NCBI GenBank assembly: GCA_964488675.1
Contig: CAZAWA010000096.1
Coordinates: forward strand, 1-7,471
Reading direction: 5' to 3'
DNA length: 7,471 nucleotides
Source: QZKY01 sp964488675
GTDB taxonomy: Bacteria; Pseudomonadota; Gammaproteobacteria; Burkholderiales; Burkholderiaceae_D
Shown: one piece after another, positions 6,199-7,471 of the stretch
How the letters are laid out: each line of letters begins with the position of its first letter
How positions within the stretch are numbered: the first letter of the stretch is position 1
Notes under the pieces: model-generated
Databases searched by the model: none
What the model was told of the DNA's origin: nothing
Seen by the model: only the letters and a program-made list of their open reading frames with translations
Program-made: the position numbers and the translations under genes

Positions 6199-6271
6199 GG
6201 GGTTCAAGCTGCCCAAAACAGCCTGCCAGACCCAACTAATAACGCGGCGCGTTATTAGTCGCAGCAACCCC
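6199..6271. repeat. Nested inverted repeats around a 23-bp perfect dyad
   Basis: The centre is an exact dyad, CTAATAACGCG-G-CGCGTTATTAG (6236-6258). Around it, GCTGC (6208-6212) matches GCAGC (6261-6265) and GGGGTT (6199-6204) matches AACCCC (6266-6271), so a bulged cruciform or RNA fold is possible. A further pair, GCCTGCC (6221-6227) and GGCAGGC (6284-6290), overlaps. The dyad has the form of a binding site for a dimeric regulator, but no regulator gene is visible. The rest of the interval 6053-6336 shows no convincing gene. Confidence 0.65.
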
Positions 6272-6336
6272 TGATCGACCTGCGGCAGGCCACCTTGCAT
6301 CAGCAGGTGCAGCGCATCGGTCTGCTGTCCGCAGTA

Positions 6337-7398
6337 CTACGCCCGATCCTGCTTCAGACTCGCCATGTCGATGACGAAGCGGTACCGCACATCGCTGTTT
6401 AGCATCCGCTCATAGGCAGTGTTGATGTAATCCATGGGGATCATCTCGATATCCGAGACAATGCCGTGCCGGGCGCAGAAATCCAGCATTTCCTGCGTTT
6501 CGCGTATCCCGCCGATGAGCGACCCGGCCAGCTGGCGGCGCTTGAAGATGAGGTTGAACACGCCCGGTGAAGGATGCGGCTCGGCCGGCGCGCCCACCAG
6601 CGTCATCGTGCCGTCGCGCTTGAGGAGTTGCAGGTAGGCGTCCAGATTGTGAGGCACGGCAACAGAGTTCAGGATCAGGTCGAACTGGTTGGCATAGGCC
6701 GCCATCTGTTTGGCATCGGTCGAGACACACACCTCATCGGCGCCGAGCCGCTTGCCGTCGGCAATCTTGCTGGCAGAGGTGGTAAACAGCACCACCTGCG
6801 CGCCCATGGCATGCGCGATTTTGACGCCCATGTGTCCCAGGCCGCCCAGGCCGACGATGCCGACCTTCTTGCCCGGCCCGGCGCCCCAGTGCCGCAATGG
6901 CGAATACATGGTGATGCCCGCGCACAGCAGCGGCGAAACGCTCGCCAGATCTTTTTCGTCGTGCTTGATGTGCAGGACAAAGGATTCCTTGACGACGATG
7001 CTTTGCGAATACCCGCCGAAAGTATTTTCGCCGCCAAAAACCGGCCCGTTATAGGTTCCGGTAAAGCCGTGATCGCAGTACTGCTCCTCGCCTTCGCCGC
7101 AGGAATGGCAATGGCCGCAACAGTCGACCATGCAGCCCACGCCGGCAAGATCTCCCACCTTGAAATTTTTTACCCGGTCGCCCACGGCAACCACCCGGCC
7201 GACAATTTCGTGGCCTGGCACGCAGGGGTACAAGGTGTTTTTCCATTCGTTGCGTGCCGTATGCAAATCCGAATGGCACACGCCGCAATAGAGAATGTCG
7301 ATCTGCACATCTTCCGCGCCGGGAGTGCGCCGTTGCAACTCGAACGGGGCCAAATCACTGCTTGCGCTTTGCGCGGCATATGCTTTCGTCATGGTCAT
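6337..7398 (-). CDS. Zinc-dependent alcohol dehydrogenase / aldehyde reductase (YahK-like, cinnamyl-alcohol-dehydrogenase type)
   Basis: Cytosolic medium-chain dehydrogenase predicted to reduce aldehydes to alcohols. The 353-residue product is close to E. coli YahK (about 349). Likely catalytic-zinc ligands are Cys41 (CGVCHSD), His63 with Glu64 (PGHE) and Cys159 (PLLCAGITMYSPL). The structural zinc site is the four cysteines 94, 97, 100 and 108 in DCCGHCHSCGEGEEQYC. The nucleotide-binding loop is GLGGLG at 183-188; the second strand ends in FTTSASK with no acidic residue, which favours NADP(H) over NAD(H) by comparison with YahK. The start at 7398 is set by AGGAG (plus-strand CTCCT, 7405-7409) six bases upstream. 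An in-frame ATG at 7443 would add 15 residues (MCAISRQPRKAEEND) and encode the ribosome site itself, so it is unlikely. The gene runs opposite to all others and appears to be a single-gene unit. The substrate cannot be told from sequence. Confidence 0.93.
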   Translation of the reverse strand: MTMTKAYAAQSASSDLAPFELQRRTPGAEDVQIDILYCGVCHSDLHTARNEWKNTLYPCVPGHEIVGRVVAVGDRVKNFKVGDLAGVGCMVDCCGHCHSCGEGEEQYCDHGFTGTYNGPVFGGENTFGGYSQSIVVKESFVLHIKHDEKDLASVSPLLCAGITMYSPLRHWGAGPGKKVGIVGLGGLGHMGVKIAHAMGAQVVLFTTSASKIADGKRLGADEVCVSTDAKQMAAYANQFDLILNSVAVPHNLDAYLQLLKRDGTMTLVGAPAEPHPSPGVFNLIFKRRQLAGSLIGGIRETQEMLDFCARHGIVSDIEMIPMDYINTAYERMLNSDVRYRFVIDMASLKQDRA

Positions 7399-7404
7399 GT
7401 CATT

Positions 7405-7409
7405 CTCCT
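7405..7409 (-). promoter_or_regulatory. Ribosome-binding site that sets the dehydrogenase start
   Basis: On the minus strand AGGAG lies six bases before the ATG at 7398. This favours MTMTKAY as the N-terminus over the upstream ATG at 7443. No clear -35/-10 pair could be picked in the remaining bases up to 7471, so the promoter may lie outside the window. Confidence 0.8.
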
Positions 7410-7471
7410 CTGCCTTGCGGGGTTGACGCGAAATCGCACACACATTTTAAACCGCTCATGTGAAGAGGGGC

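Noticed and set aside
6199..6271. Integron attC site
   Set aside because: The ends are GGGGTT...AACCCC, the reverse of the RYYYAAC...GTTRRRY arrangement required for attC, and no integrase or cassette is present.
6112..6300. 62-codon minus-strand frame in the intergenic region
   Set aside because: It crosses the AT-rich island and the dyad, has no convincing ribosome site and gives no recognised motif. It could at most be a decayed remnant, so it is not called as a gene.
6259..6340. Plus-strand open stretch translating as LIDLRQATLHQQVQRIGLL
   Set aside because: It reads like protein but has no start codon, begins right after an in-frame stop and runs into the antisense of the dehydrogenase. 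A pseudogene fragment is possible but not supported.
1..7471. CRISPR array, tRNA/rRNA gene, transposase, phage or defence system
   Set aside because: I looked for spaced direct repeats, cloverleaf-like segments, and transposase or nuclease motifs on both strands and saw none. The coding content is accounted for by seven genes.

Overview
The window reads as ordinary chromosomal backbone of a betaproteobacterium, most likely Burkholderiales (Oxalobacteraceae-like). This rests on the order leuS-lptE-holA followed shortly by proA, the style of the proteins, and a moderately high GC content. The genus is not determined. No phage, plasmid, CRISPR, transposase or rRNA/tRNA gene was seen.

Layout, left to right. 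Positions 1-2785 hold a tight forward gene run: the 3' half of leuS (leucyl-tRNA synthetase), lptE (outer-membrane lipopolysaccharide-assembly lipoprotein) and holA (DNA polymerase III delta subunit), separated by 16 and 6 bases. A perfect TATAAT box then precedes a small gene (2923-3186). It encodes an unrecognised 87-residue single-pass membrane protein whose N-terminus is five copies of an SPI-containing pentapeptide. A 24-bp hairpin follows it. Next is proA (gamma-glutamyl phosphate reductase, proline synthesis), whose stop codon runs directly into a pair of related imperfect palindromes (4642-4698 and 4725-4783) in opposite orientation. These look like a REP/BIME-type repeat and probably also end proA transcription. 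An RlmL-type 23S rRNA guanine methyltransferase gene (4838-6052) follows. A 284-base intergenic stretch rich in nested inverted repeats comes next, and a leftward gene for a zinc-dependent, probably NADP-dependent, alcohol dehydrogenase/aldehyde reductase (6337-7398) closes the window.

The genes are mainly housekeeping functions (tRNA charging, envelope assembly, replication, proline synthesis, rRNA modification) plus a detoxification-type reductase. Apart from the probable leuS-lptE-holA transcription unit they do not form one pathway. I see no convincing new multi-gene system. The points most worth a second look are the REP-like pair after proA, the repeat-bearing small membrane protein, the long hairpin after it, the nested dyads before the dehydrogenase, and a KMAKS variant of the LeuRS KMSKS loop.
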